A stretch of DNA of 64,000 nt from Dillenia suffruticosa (taxonomy: Eukaryota; Streptophyta; Magnoliopsida; Dilleniales; Dilleniaceae), in the NCBI GenBank assembly GCA_033439265.1, contig JAVTVX010000010.1, positions 248,001 through 312,000 of the forward strand, in the 5' to 3' direction. Positions 35,123 to 45,900 of the stretch are shown here, in pieces (the first letter of the stretch is position 1; each line of letters starts with the position of its first letter). The translations under genes and the position numbers were made by a program. The notes under the pieces were generated by a model. It searched no databases, was not told where the DNA came from, and saw nothing but the letters and a program-made list of their open reading frames with translations.

Positions 35123-36175
35123 TGTCACAGAACTGAGAAAAGCCATGTGCAACGCACGGGACAGAGCACGCCGAGCAGCCCAGCATGCAAGCCAATGGAG
35201 CAGTGCAAGGAAGGAGAAATGCTCGAAGAGACTCAAGTGCCAGCACCAGGCCATGAGGCGCCAGCACTATACCAAAGGACGCCAGCAACAGCACCAGCAC
35301 TAGTTCAAGCACAAAGCGATGGGCCACCAACAAGCAATCAAGGAGCACGAGTCAAGGCAACCTCTGAAAGGCCTCATAAGGCAGAAGGCAGCGAAAAGGT
35401 GCAAGAGGAAATGCAGGAGCACACGGACAGCAAAGGGCATGAGCATCATGCAAGCAACCGCATGCGCATGCACCATTCTATGAAATGTAATAACGCATAA
35501 GCCCAAAAGACATAAGTATGAGTAGTTATAGGTAGTTATTTCTGTTGTAGTTATTATGAATTAATGTAAGGGTGGGAAATCAATTGTTCAAGGGTAGTTA
35601 TAACCTCCCTAGGCCGAAAAAGCATTTGTTCAAGGCAAGGAGGCATTAGTTGGCCGAAATGGTGCAAGGCAATGTGCCCATTCGGCTAGGCCATAGCGCC
35701 TATATAGACCCATGTAATCCCCCTCATTTCATATAGTGAATTATCCAGATTAAAGTCAAGTTTCAGTTCCTTAAAACTTCTCATTCGTGAGAGACAATTG
35801 TGTAGGATATTAGGCAACACATAGTGCTGTCTTTGGCCAACATTTGTATTGTTTAATATTCATTGCTACATGAGAGATCCCTATGGTGCAACGTAGTTAC
35901 GCCCACGCCATTTGAAGTGCAACAAACGCTTGAGTGATCGCTGCGGTGCAAAGCCTTTGCTCACTCCAAACCGTGAGTCATATCTTTCCTTTCCATCATT
36001 ACTGATCTTCCATCCCTTAGTTTAATTTTCCTTTCTTCCTTTTTCCCTTGAGCCACCCTTGTGCGTAGGACATAGGTGCCGCATTCAAGGTGTACCCCAT
36101 CCTTTTTCAGAAGCCTCCCTATCATTCACAAGCTAAACAGTCCATGTGCCTCATCTACAACACGGGAACCCCACA
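35123..36175. mobile_element. Solo LTR, 1053 bp
   Basis: Starts TGTCACAG and ends CCCCACA. It is flanked by the exact 5-bp duplication CCAAG (35118-35122 and 36176-36180). It contains a TATA-like box (CCTATATAGACCC near 35700) followed by a transcribed-looking region, as in an LTR promoter on +. No internal retroelement sequence is present, so it is what remains after LTR-LTR recombination. A 143-residue ORF over its left part (35069-35500) has no known domain. The insertion lies 11 bases from the acceptor of the pseudogene exon ending at 35107. Confidence 0.82.
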
Positions 36176-36274
36176 CCAAGACTCACACTAGTCAGCGTTT
36201 CCCTTAGTTAATAGTACAAAATAAAGGTAACATAAGCATGCTAAATATACTTACCCAGTCAACAATTTTTGTCA

Positions 36275-36415
<141 letters not shown>

Positions 36416-37101
36416 TCAAATCCCCCCAACCTGTCACATTTGCAAATAATGATACCGGTTAGGGTAATGCTAAAGCAAATGGACATATTACTGTTAATTA
36501 TGGAAATAGCATGAGGCACAAAGTGAGCTCTTACAAGTTGGAAATCTATAGGTGGGAGATCTTAATGCATTCCAAATCAATCCATTTGAATGGATTTACC
36601 ACAACACTCATAGAAAGATGAAGAACACAGTATGCACAATATATGGAGCTCAAGATATTGGGTGTAGTTGTGTTTATTATACTGATAACTGCATCAGTAA
36701 CAGTAACTATGATAAGAGAGAACAGGAAGAATTGATGAGGAAGAAGGGAAAGAAAACTAATCCCAAAAGACAATAAAAAATAGCATAGAGATAACAAAAT
36801 AGCATAGAGATATTACAGGAAGAGCAAGAAGTGTGAAAGAATACTGTAGTTCAAACTACTTGAATGAGGGAATGTATTGTGTGCACCAGAAATTAACATG
36901 ACAAGTTATTGGAGCATTTCAAATAAACTAAAGAAAAAAAAAAGAATTTGTTGACCAAAGAGACAAATCAAGGTGTCCTTAATGGTGACATACCAAGAAT
37001 TTGAATGCCATGTAAAAGCAGAAACCAATGCAAGTATTAGCACAAGGAATGCCTGATTTTTATGTTGCTAGTTTAATCAACAGAATTTCCCATCTAAAGA
37101 T

Positions 37102-37935
37102 AATACAACAACAACAACAACAACAACAAACTGAGTCTTAATTTTAATAATTTGGGATCGGTCGTTTGAGAGACAAATTTATAAAAATAAAAATAAAAAT
37201 AAAAATAAAAATAAAAATAAAAAGAAGAATAAATAAATAAATAGATAAAATAAAAAATATATATATCTAAAATATGTTAGCTTAATTTGTGTGGATTCTT
37301 CAACGCCACTCATTTATATCCAAGGTCATTTTCTCGTCTAAACTATTAACTATCGTATCTTTACGAATAATCTACATCCAAGTTTTCAGCAGTTTACCCC
37401 TACGTTTTACTAAATCTCCTATATTTAAATTCTCAGTTCTCCTAACCGGTGCGTCTTTAGGTCTTCTTTGCACATGTTCAAACCATCTCAAGCGACACTA
37501 TCGCATCTTATCCACAATTGAACTAACTCTCAACCAATTACGAATATCTTCATATCTAATTCTATCTCTTCTAGTTTTATCACATATACACCTAAACATC
37601 CTCATTTCTGTTATAGTCATTTTTTGTTATTTTTGTTGTTTAATAGTCCAACACTTAGTACCATACAATAGTGCAAATCTGATCGCGGTTCTATAAAACT
37701 TTCCCTTCAAATGCATTGGCATTGTTTGATCACAAAGAATTCCGAATGCCTTTCTCTATTTCATCCAATCTGCTTGAATCTTATGATTCACATCTCCATC
37801 TATATTGCTATCATTTTGAATTATGGAACCTAGATATCTAAATCGTTCACTTTTGGGTACATCTAGTCCATCTAGGCTAATCGTTTCTTCATCATTCGGA
37901 TGACTGTTGCTAAATCTACATCTCAATATACTCAA
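37102..37935 (-). mobile_element. 5'-truncated LINE (L1-type) insertion
   Basis: On minus it carries the C-terminal part of a LINE reverse transcriptase (SNSHPNDEE, VPKSERFRYLGSIIQ, YRTAIRSALLYGTKCW, HVQRRPKDAPVRR). Several stops and frame changes interrupt it. The 3' end has the (TTG)n tail seen in plant LINEs, visible as (CAA)n at 37105-37130 on +. A 9-bp target duplication TCTAAAGAT flanks it (37093-37101 and 37936-37944). A (AAATA)n run lies at about 37180-37222 in its 3' UTR. Confidence 0.85.
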
Positions 37936-39411
37936 TCTAAAGATCATAAGCACATAATTTTTGAAAAAAACATTATAACTATGCACTCCACGCTATGCAA
38001 TTAGACAAGATAGGCATAAGTAATGTGTAAGAATAGCTGGTTAAAGTTGCTACGTCTTTCAAACTTTGCAATTAAGTCAACAACTACAGTAAAAATGGCC
38101 ATTTTTGGGTTCCACAACAAACTGATGTCAAATTCTTGAATAGAAAATTCAATATATGAATTTGCTAAATCTCACTGGCATCCTCTTCAAGTGGAGTTCA
38201 GTTGCAATTCTCAAATAAAGATCCCTTCCAAGAGAATTATGGTATGTAATGAATGGCCTTGCAAACCACATCCAGCAGCAGGAAAAAAAAAACAAAAAAA
38301 AAAAGAAAAAAAGAAACCCATAATCCTTTCAAATATCACACATTAGCGACAATACCAATAGATTATGAGAATCAAAACTCAAACTAATAAGAAACAATAA
38401 ACTCAAAAGGACAAATACATGAGACTTCCGTGGAAAAAACCTGAGCAAGATTACTTGTTCTCTTTTGGAGAATTCTTCAAGGAACAAACTGATTTAAAAT
38501 CAGTATTCCTAATAACAATCTGCATTTAAATTACAAAGTGATTCATAATGAGAAATATAAATTTTAATTTCTCATGATGAGATTCTATAATTATAAGCCG
38601 CATTGCATTAATTCCATTTAAATTCCCAAGCATCTTTTTCCACTTAAGAAAAGTATCCTCCAAACTACTTTAGTGCCCTGAGACTTTGGCACTAACACAG
38701 AAAGCTATTAATGTAAAGTTATTCCGAGAATACATTCAACAATTACAGTCTCAGCACTTGACAGCTGTTGTTTAAAGCTCTCCAGAACCAAATCTAAAAT
38801 CAGAACGCATTGTGCGCATCAGTGGTTTTCCACTAACAGATTGGGGTAACACTAGACATTTGGATTGCTATTTTCAGAATATAAGCATAATTTTTTCTCT
38901 CTCTTGGTGACCAACTATTGGAACTAGGATGCGAAGTATTGCTTTGGGCAACCATGTCACCTAGTTATTTCAGGTGACATGGAAGAATTAAGACACAAAT
39001 GTGGAACTAGAAGGGTGCAAAGGCGTGACACCATTCCATTAGAGAGGATGAATTTCTTCAATTTACATAGTTCTCAACGCCACTGACTCAGAATTATTTT
39101 GTTACAAATAATAGAATAAGAAAATGGTTGAAGACGAGCATGCTCCAATTGAGAATCACATAAGAAGGTCATGAAAACGAACTGCATCAAGCACATCATT
39201 TACATGACAAACAAAGCAATATTTCTGATACAGCGTAATCATTCTTTTGCTCTTCCTCAAGTAATTACTGCACCAAGAAATGGAAAGGATTAAGGTGATT
39301 GAAGCTATGAACGAGCACAAATAACAAAGCTTATTGACAAACCTGGGAGTTTCAACTTCAACAAACCTTAGAGATTCACTCTTGCATATCCTCCGACACA
39401 ATCCAACAGAA

Positions 39412-40004
39412 CTAAAGAAAAGTTAGCATCTCAAAATTTCAGATAAAAATGAAAGTTGGACTTTGATGAGTTACAAGAAATTTTTCCCATCAAAGAAAGA
39501 AAATTTATTCATAAAACACAAAAAAGAAGGGCGGAAGAGCACCAAGGAAGATGTCCAACTAATATTGAGAGCCAGTTTGGTTTTCTCATGAGCAACAAAA
39601 ACTCGAGTACAATGAGAGCGAGGTTTAGTTTTCTGATTCCCAATGATGTGCGACAATTTCATTAATTGATTTCAGAACCAACTGAACATTAGCTTTCACA
39701 AGATTTCCAATTTTTCAGCTAGGGATAGAGAACAAAAATTTACCGAAAGATGAGAGTAAGAGGATATTGGCCAGTGATGGCAGTGTAGAACCCAACCTTT
39801 GACAGTGACATTTTGAGGGGGGGGGGGAGAGAGAGACCTCAGGGTTTTCCAACCTGTCCGATGCTTCTTCGGCCAAATACAATATACAAGTGGGCGAAAT
39901 GGGGCTCTACCGGGAAAACCATAGATTTTTGAGTTTTCGCCATTGATCGCTGGTCGAGCCACTGGAATGGAATGAGATAAGAGTCTCCGGAGATCTTTCC
40001 TCTC
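39412..40004. other. Spacer between the synthetase relic and the foldback element
   Basis: Short ORFs on both strands with no recognised domain. A G11 tract joined to (GA)n lies at 39817-39836. The motif GTGACATT.TGAGGGGGG there recurs on the other side of the foldback element at about 40988-41006. Confidence 0.4.
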
Positions 40005-40952
40005 GAGGTTTGTAAGGAATTAACCTTAAAAAATTTTTAAAATTTTTAAACGACCTTTATGAGTAAAAAATACCTTTTTTAACCCACATGTATCACGGGT
40101 TAAATTCGCGATAAAGTATATCATGAGTTAAATGTACAACATAAGACATGTCACGAATTTAACTCGAAATATGGGATATGTCGCGTCTTCAAAACGCAAC
40201 ATATCCCCACTCCTCTTTCTTTCCCCCCACCCCGCGGCCCTCTCCCTCCCCCTAACGCGCCCATGACTCTCCTCACTCTCTCCCTCTCCCTCCCCCTACG
40301 GCACTCCTTTCTCTCTCTCCTCCTCTCCCCCGGGGGCCCCACGACACTCCTCTCTTTATCCCTCTCCCTCCCCAGCCTGCGTCACTCCTTCCTCCCTCTC
40401 CCTCTCCCTCCCCCTGTAGCCCCCCAGCACTCCTCTCTCTTCCTGTCCCTCCCCCCGCAGCCCTGCAACACTCCTCTCTCTCTCTCTCCCTCTCCCTCTC
40501 CCTCTTCCTCCCCCTGCGGCCCCACGGCACTCTTTTCTCTCTCTCCCTCTCCCTCCTCCCACAACCCCACGGCACTCCTCTCTCTCTCCCACTCCCTCCC
40601 CCCCGCGGCCTTGCAGCACTCCTCTCTCTCTTCCCCATGGCACTCCTCTACCTCTCTCTCTTCTCTCTCCCCCCCGCGACACTCCTCCCATCTGCAGCAA
40701 TCCTATGTGTCGCGGGGGGGAGGAGAGTCGCAAAGCGGTGAGGGGAGGGAAAAGACCGCGAGGCGGGGGGGAGAGAGAGATAGGGACATGTGTCTTGAAA
40801 ACACGATATACCACATGTCACAAGTTCAACTCACGACATATTTTGTCATGGATTCAACCCACGACATATATAGATTAGAAAGGGAATTTTTTTCCCATCA
40901 AGATTGTTTTTAAATTTTTTTTAATTTTTAAGGTTAATTCCGTACAAACCTC
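40005..40952. mobile_element. Foldback / Mutator-like non-autonomous element, copy 2
   Basis: The ends are inverted: left GAGGTTTGTAAGGAATTAACC and right, reversed, GAGGTTTGTACGGAATTAACC. The match continues through TTAAAAA. A 9-bp duplication TTTCCTCTC flanks it (39996-40004 and 40954-40962, one extra base on the right), the length typical of Mutator-like elements. Inside each arm are repeated short palindromes of the ATGTCGCG/CGCGACAT kind with TTCAAAA centres and AACCCACGACAT variants. The centre is a GC-rich C/T minisatellite. There is no transposase. The ends match copy 1 at 7634-8241. Confidence 0.82.
40206..40720. repeat. GC-rich C/T minisatellite inside the foldback element
   Basis: About ten irregular units of roughly 45-60 bp. 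Each combines CACTCCTCTCTC, a CCCTCTCCCTCCCCC run and a GCGGCCCCACG-like step. The long open frames on both strands over this block are a by-product of the composition. Confidence 0.85.
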
Positions 40953-40962
40953 ATTTCCTCTC

Positions 40963-41503
40963 CACTTACTCGTAACAGGCTAATAGTGACATTCTGAGGG
41001 GGGAGAGAGAGTGAGAGAGCTTAGGATTTTGCTGAAGGTGTTGTTTGCATCGACTACTTGAAGACCCTCCACCTCTAAATCTCAACTCCAAAATCCGAGC
41101 TAACATCGACTACGATTCCACAAGAACCCTAAATCCCGAATCTAGTGAGAGAATGCACAAATTTCTAGAGAGAGACAACACGATGAGGGTTGGAGATTTT
41201 CGCGTAGAAAAATCTCTCTCGTCAAAGAAATCACCGAACTTGGATTGAGACGTTGTGAAATTGCGGTGATGATTCGATTAACATCGTGATCACTATCCCG
41301 ACTGCGAGATCCGATCGAGAGTCATGTCGTTCGGTTGATTTTGAAGATCTGCATATTGAGGTACCCCGATCATTTTATTTTTTCGAAAATTATTGTATGC
41401 TTCCGCTGTGCGTGAATAAGTCACCAAAAATATCCAACAGAAGAGAAATGCATCCTTTGTGCCTTACAAGATGTGAGTCGAATCTCAGGGGAAGGGAAAA
41501 GAG
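40963..41503. other. Spacer right of the foldback element
   Basis: Less AT-rich than its surroundings, with several short plus-strand ORFs (for example 41045-41248). None has a recognised domain. It may be the 5' region of a decayed gene. Confidence 0.3.
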
Positions 41504-41710
41504 AGGAGCACCGATGTTTCATTGGTTTATTGGGAATGACACTAACACCCCACATCAAGAATCGGAATTTGAGTATTGGTAGTGACAAAAACGACGTTGG
41601 TAGAGCTCCCTCCCGATTGAGACCCAACAGTAACTCGGCCGAGATTAGTCAGAGCAAAACTCCGGATACTCGACGGTGAACTTGGGGACCAAAAAAAAAA
41701 AAAAAAAAAA
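41504..41710 (+). mobile_element. Short poly(A) retroposon
   Basis: A ~187-base body followed by an A-run, flanked by AAAAGAG (41497-41503 and 41711-41717). The related segment near 44600-44650 has GGAAAAGAGTGG with no insert, showing the empty site. The body shows no clear RNA polymerase III A and B boxes, so it may be a SINE-like element or a reverse-transcribed fragment of an unknown transcript. Confidence 0.65.
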
Positions 41711-42085
41711 AAAAGAGTGGAGCCCCTTTCTATTATAGTAATTGCAGAACTTTTCCATCTATGACACACACAAATTTTACATGCACGGAAGTCCATTTCT
41801 CCGGCTCTAATCCATGCTACCTTGAGGGAACTATTATTCTTGTCGTGTAACTTCCTCATGGATATATTGTTTCAGGACATGAAGGCAAGTACACAGTATA
41901 TATTCCAAGTCCCCTTCCATGATCGGGTTCCACGATAAAGGTATCAATCCATCAACAAATGAAGATTGCTGCTCTCAAAATATTGACAAGTTACCTTATA
42001 TAGTGCCCTGTGTGCTAATTAAGACACTTCAACCTTATCTACATTGATATTTCTTAGAGACATGGTTTTAAGTGAAGGAAGCCAA
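41711..42085. repeat. Dispersed duplicate segment, copy 1
   Basis: Matches 44625-45005 in the same direction. Shared blocks include ATTATAGTAATT, CTTGAG.G..TATTATTCTTGTC, CCCTTCCATGA and GTTTTAAGTGAAGG.AGCC. The copies differ at many positions. It extends left of the retroposon to about 41440. No coding content is seen. Confidence 0.75.
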
Positions 42086-42600
42086 ACTAGGCTATGACCG
42101 GCCCAACCATCTCAAAAGTAAGATTGATCTTAATCCAGTGGATGGATCAAAAGGTTCAATCTCTCCAAAGTCCAAACCCGTTCTCACTTCCCTCCCTCTG
42201 CCAAAACTCCGCCAAAGAAGAAAAATAAAAGATCTGTAGAAAAGAATGCAGCCAAAATGGGGAGGTGCCCTCCAACACTGAATCTAAGCCATCGGTTTTT
42301 CAACTCCGTAAGCACTAGATGTTTTGCCATCTTTAGAATCTCTATGGTCTCACTCAATGGTCTTTGTTACGTCCTTCTTGCCTTCTCCTATGTCGACTGA
42401 ATGTTGTTGTCGCTAGAAAGGGGAGCCGTTTAGGATCAGTACTTGCCCAGCCTCTATGAACAGTGTCAAATATTAAATGTATGGAAAAGAGGATTAAAAA
42501 AATAAATAAACAAGATAAATTAAATCAAGAATTTTCATTCTAGAGTGCCACTTAAAGGAGGCCCTTAAGTCGAATGACCCATATGATACATAAATTATTA

Positions 42601-42636
<36 letters not shown>

Positions 42637-42963
42637 TAAGGCTGCAAGGAAAATAATAATAATAATAAACAAAGCAGAACCTTTCTCTGCTTCTGTTATT
42701 AAAATTAACCAAGTGGAGATGTCCGCAATCCTCCTAAGACCCAAAACACTTTTTTTTTATTAAATTTATAAATTATTTTTTTGTCTTATCTTCCTTTTAT
42801 CTTTTAGAAAGAACAAGAATTAAATTAAGAATTTCGGAATAATAATAATAATAATAATAATAGTAAGAAAGCCCCAAAAAGTCAAAATTTTGAATTCGTG
42901 CACCATTTTAGATTGCGTCCGAACTGCAAATACTCCCGGGCGGGGGTGGAGAGCGAGGGAAAG
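42086..42963. other. Spacer with (TTA)n microsatellites
   Basis: No gene is seen. (ATT)n at 42598-42634 and (TAA)n at 42839-42861 dominate. A GC-richer stretch at 42920-42963 (CTCCCGGGCGGGGGTGG) directly precedes the ATG at 42964 and looks like a 5' UTR. Confidence 0.4.
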
Positions 42964-45900
42964 ATGGTGTTCAACAGTTTGATGGTGATTTCAGTAGCGA
43001 ACATATCAACAGAGGTATGGCAACAATTGGCTTGCATCCCCCATCTCCACGGATTAACCTCCCCTCAGCTGTTCCAACTCCTTCTATCTTTCCCTATCCA
43101 CCAATTAGGGCATTTCGCTCTCTGCCTCTGCACTTTCTTCTGCCACTTCTCTTCTCCCTACAACATCAATTCCGACTCCGATTTCGACTCCGACTCCGAT
43201 TCTTCATCATCCTCTTCTTCGTCTTCAATCTCCTTCGTCGCTTATGACTTATGTTATGCCGATGCTGACGACTATGACTCCCATTCCGATTGATTGAATT
43301 GCTCTCCCGATCGATGCTTCTGTACAGTGTTTGATTCTCCAATTTTTCTATTGCTTCTCCCTTTTAATTCACATCTTGAACCTTGATTTTGCTTCTTCGG
43401 TGTTTTCTTTTCTTTCTTTTTATTAAAATCAGATTCGAGATTTTGACTTTTCCTTTGAGAGAAATATGATATAATTTATAGGCACAGATGTTTCAATTTA
43501 ATTCGCCTCTTTGCTCTGTTTGTTTTCTTTTTTCGATAATCAGTTGAATTTCTGGTTGTTTGGATTGTATTTTACTGTATTGGGATTTTCCATATGAATA
43601 TGATATAAATGTCTTATTGATTACTAGCTCAGTTTAAAGAACTGAACCATTTTCTGTGGAAAGTTTGCTGCTTATCTGCCCATTTGCACTCTTATTCATT
43701 TGTATTGCGTTTGTAATGCGCTTTTACATTCAACTTCGGTGGGTGTTAGACGAAAAGCGCTGGCTATGGAATTTGGTAAAAACACAAACTCTAATTATTT
43801 GGCTGAACTTAGTTATTTTGTTCTTCTTGGGATGTCATGCCTATGCTTTTGTGCTACCTTATGATGAGAAGCCCCTCATTCTTGTCCAACCAAAAGTTTG
43901 TGAATAAAGTTCCTTTATTCCCTTGGTTCATCAAGTTCCTTTACTGTTTGTAGCATAGCGGGAACTACTGGTATTAGTCATCCATTTTAAGTCTCTTGCC
44001 ATTAGTCAAAGCCATATTATAGTCAGGAATGAAGAACCATTTAATCACACTTTTAAACCATTCTACCTATACCAATTTAGTTTTAGGCTTATCACCATCG
44101 ATATGTTTACCTCTATGGCACACTTGGCAATTTTCTGCTTGTACCTTGCCATGCAACCTAACCTAAAATGATCACCTAAACTAGGCTTTGAATACTTTCA
44201 TGGGAAACTGAAAATCTTGAGGTGCAACACTTGTCCCTGTTAGTGGTCATCACCTCCCTTTTCAGTCTAGAGTTCTTCCGCAGCCTTGCTGATTTGTGTT
44301 ACCTGTAACCTTTATTAATAGAACCTGTCCTTGGTCTGTGAAATCCCGTCATACTTTTTCTTTCAATAACACTCCTGCACTGTGATTTGTTAAGCTTTTA
44401 GAGTATTTAAAATATTTAATTAAGTTATATACATATTTTGAAGCTATGCAATAACTGCTTCTAACTTTGCCATTTCTCTTCATGATTCACAAATCATTTA
44501 CCACCTTAATTCCCCAATTCGTTCTCTCTACTTTCATAGAAACTCTCTTCCCCTCACCCTCTCTGCAATGTTCATGGTGTGCACTCATGCGCAAGAGAAG
44601 AGAAATGCTTCTTCTGTGTGGGAAGGGAAAAGAGTGGTGTCCCTTGCAATTATAGTAATTTCAAAACATTTCCTTCTGTGATACACATGAATTTTACGTT
44701 CGTAGAAGTCCTTTTTCTCCTACAGTAATTCTTGCTGCCTTGAGAGTGATTATTCTTGTCTTGCATCTTCCTCGTTGATATCTTGTTTCAGATCATGATG
44801 GCACACACTATGTATTCCTTAACTCCCCTTCCATGAGTGGGCTCCATGATAAAGATATTAGCCCATGCAACAAGTAAAAGATTGCTTCTCTCAAAATGTT
44901 AATAAGTGTTCTTACATAGTACCCTTTGTGCTAATTAAATTAGGCACTTTAACCTTATTTATGTTGGTATTCTTACTTGGAGACTTAGTTTTAAGTGAAG
45001 GGAGCATTATAGGTGTTGAAGTTATGATCCCAAATTCATGGTTTTTTAATTTCATTGCTCAAAGTCCTCAAGGTGTTTGAAAATGTTTGGTTGAGTTTGA
45101 AGACCAGACCAAGAGAAAAATGAAGGTTGCCTATGCCCAGTGCTGCAGCAGCCAGACGGGCACTAATCTGGGTATGAGTGTTCTAACCGTAGTATAAATA
45201 CCACTCTTTCACATTGTATCAAATGATGACCGAAATCTTAGGGTTTTGATGGCAATAGAACATTTAATAGGGCTTGAGAGCTTGTTGAGAGCATTTAGGG
45301 TGTTTGTGTAATCTCCTTGTACTTCCATCACCTTCATAGTGCATTTGGTTGTTTTATTCTGCATATACGTGTTTCCTAAGATATGGTGTCACTTCATCTT
45401 CACCATAAAATCAGTCAAAAAGAATGCAAAGAACATTCATCATATTAAAATCTTTTTCCCAATGAGAGACTTCCTGGGTAAATTTCTCTTTTCTGGGTGA
45501 TTCGTGTTGTCTGTTAATGCCCCATTAGTTTTCCATGCATCTCCCTATTTCCATTGACATGGAATGCTAAACCTAATTTTGTTGGGAAATGTGGTTTATA
45601 AGCACATCTTGTTTCTGTTTCTCGGTGTGTAAGCAACTGAGTAATATGTGACTGATCAGTACTTGTCTCTTAAACTGATTTCCACAACTGCCAGCAAGCC
45701 AACAACTAATTTACATAGGATTGACAAGAAATCACCTGAGTATCAACATTACAAAGTTGGGCTTTTGAGAATTGAACTGCTGATAGTATAAAAGATTTTG
45801 CATGGCCAAGCCCAGTTATCCATATTTATTGTGCAAAACAATAATTCTGGATGCTAGTATACTTGCAAGCATGTGTGTGTGTGTGTTTTGAATCACACAC

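Noticed and set aside
35069..35500. 143-residue plus-strand ORF, Pro/Ala/Glu-rich
   Set aside because: It lies almost entirely in the solo LTR and overlaps the synthetase relic exon on the other strand. No domain or gene structure supports it.
40263..40913. 216-residue plus-strand ORF and several long minus-strand ORFs over the C/T-rich block
   Set aside because: The block is a GC-rich minisatellite inside a foldback element. Open frames on both strands follow from lack of stop-forming A/T, and the products are Ser/Pro/Leu or Arg/Gly/Glu repeats with no domain.
43656..43907. 83-residue ORF with hydrophobic stretches
   Set aside because: It sits in an AT-rich presumed intron. It has no family match by eye and no promoter or splice context; the hydrophobicity reflects T-rich codons.
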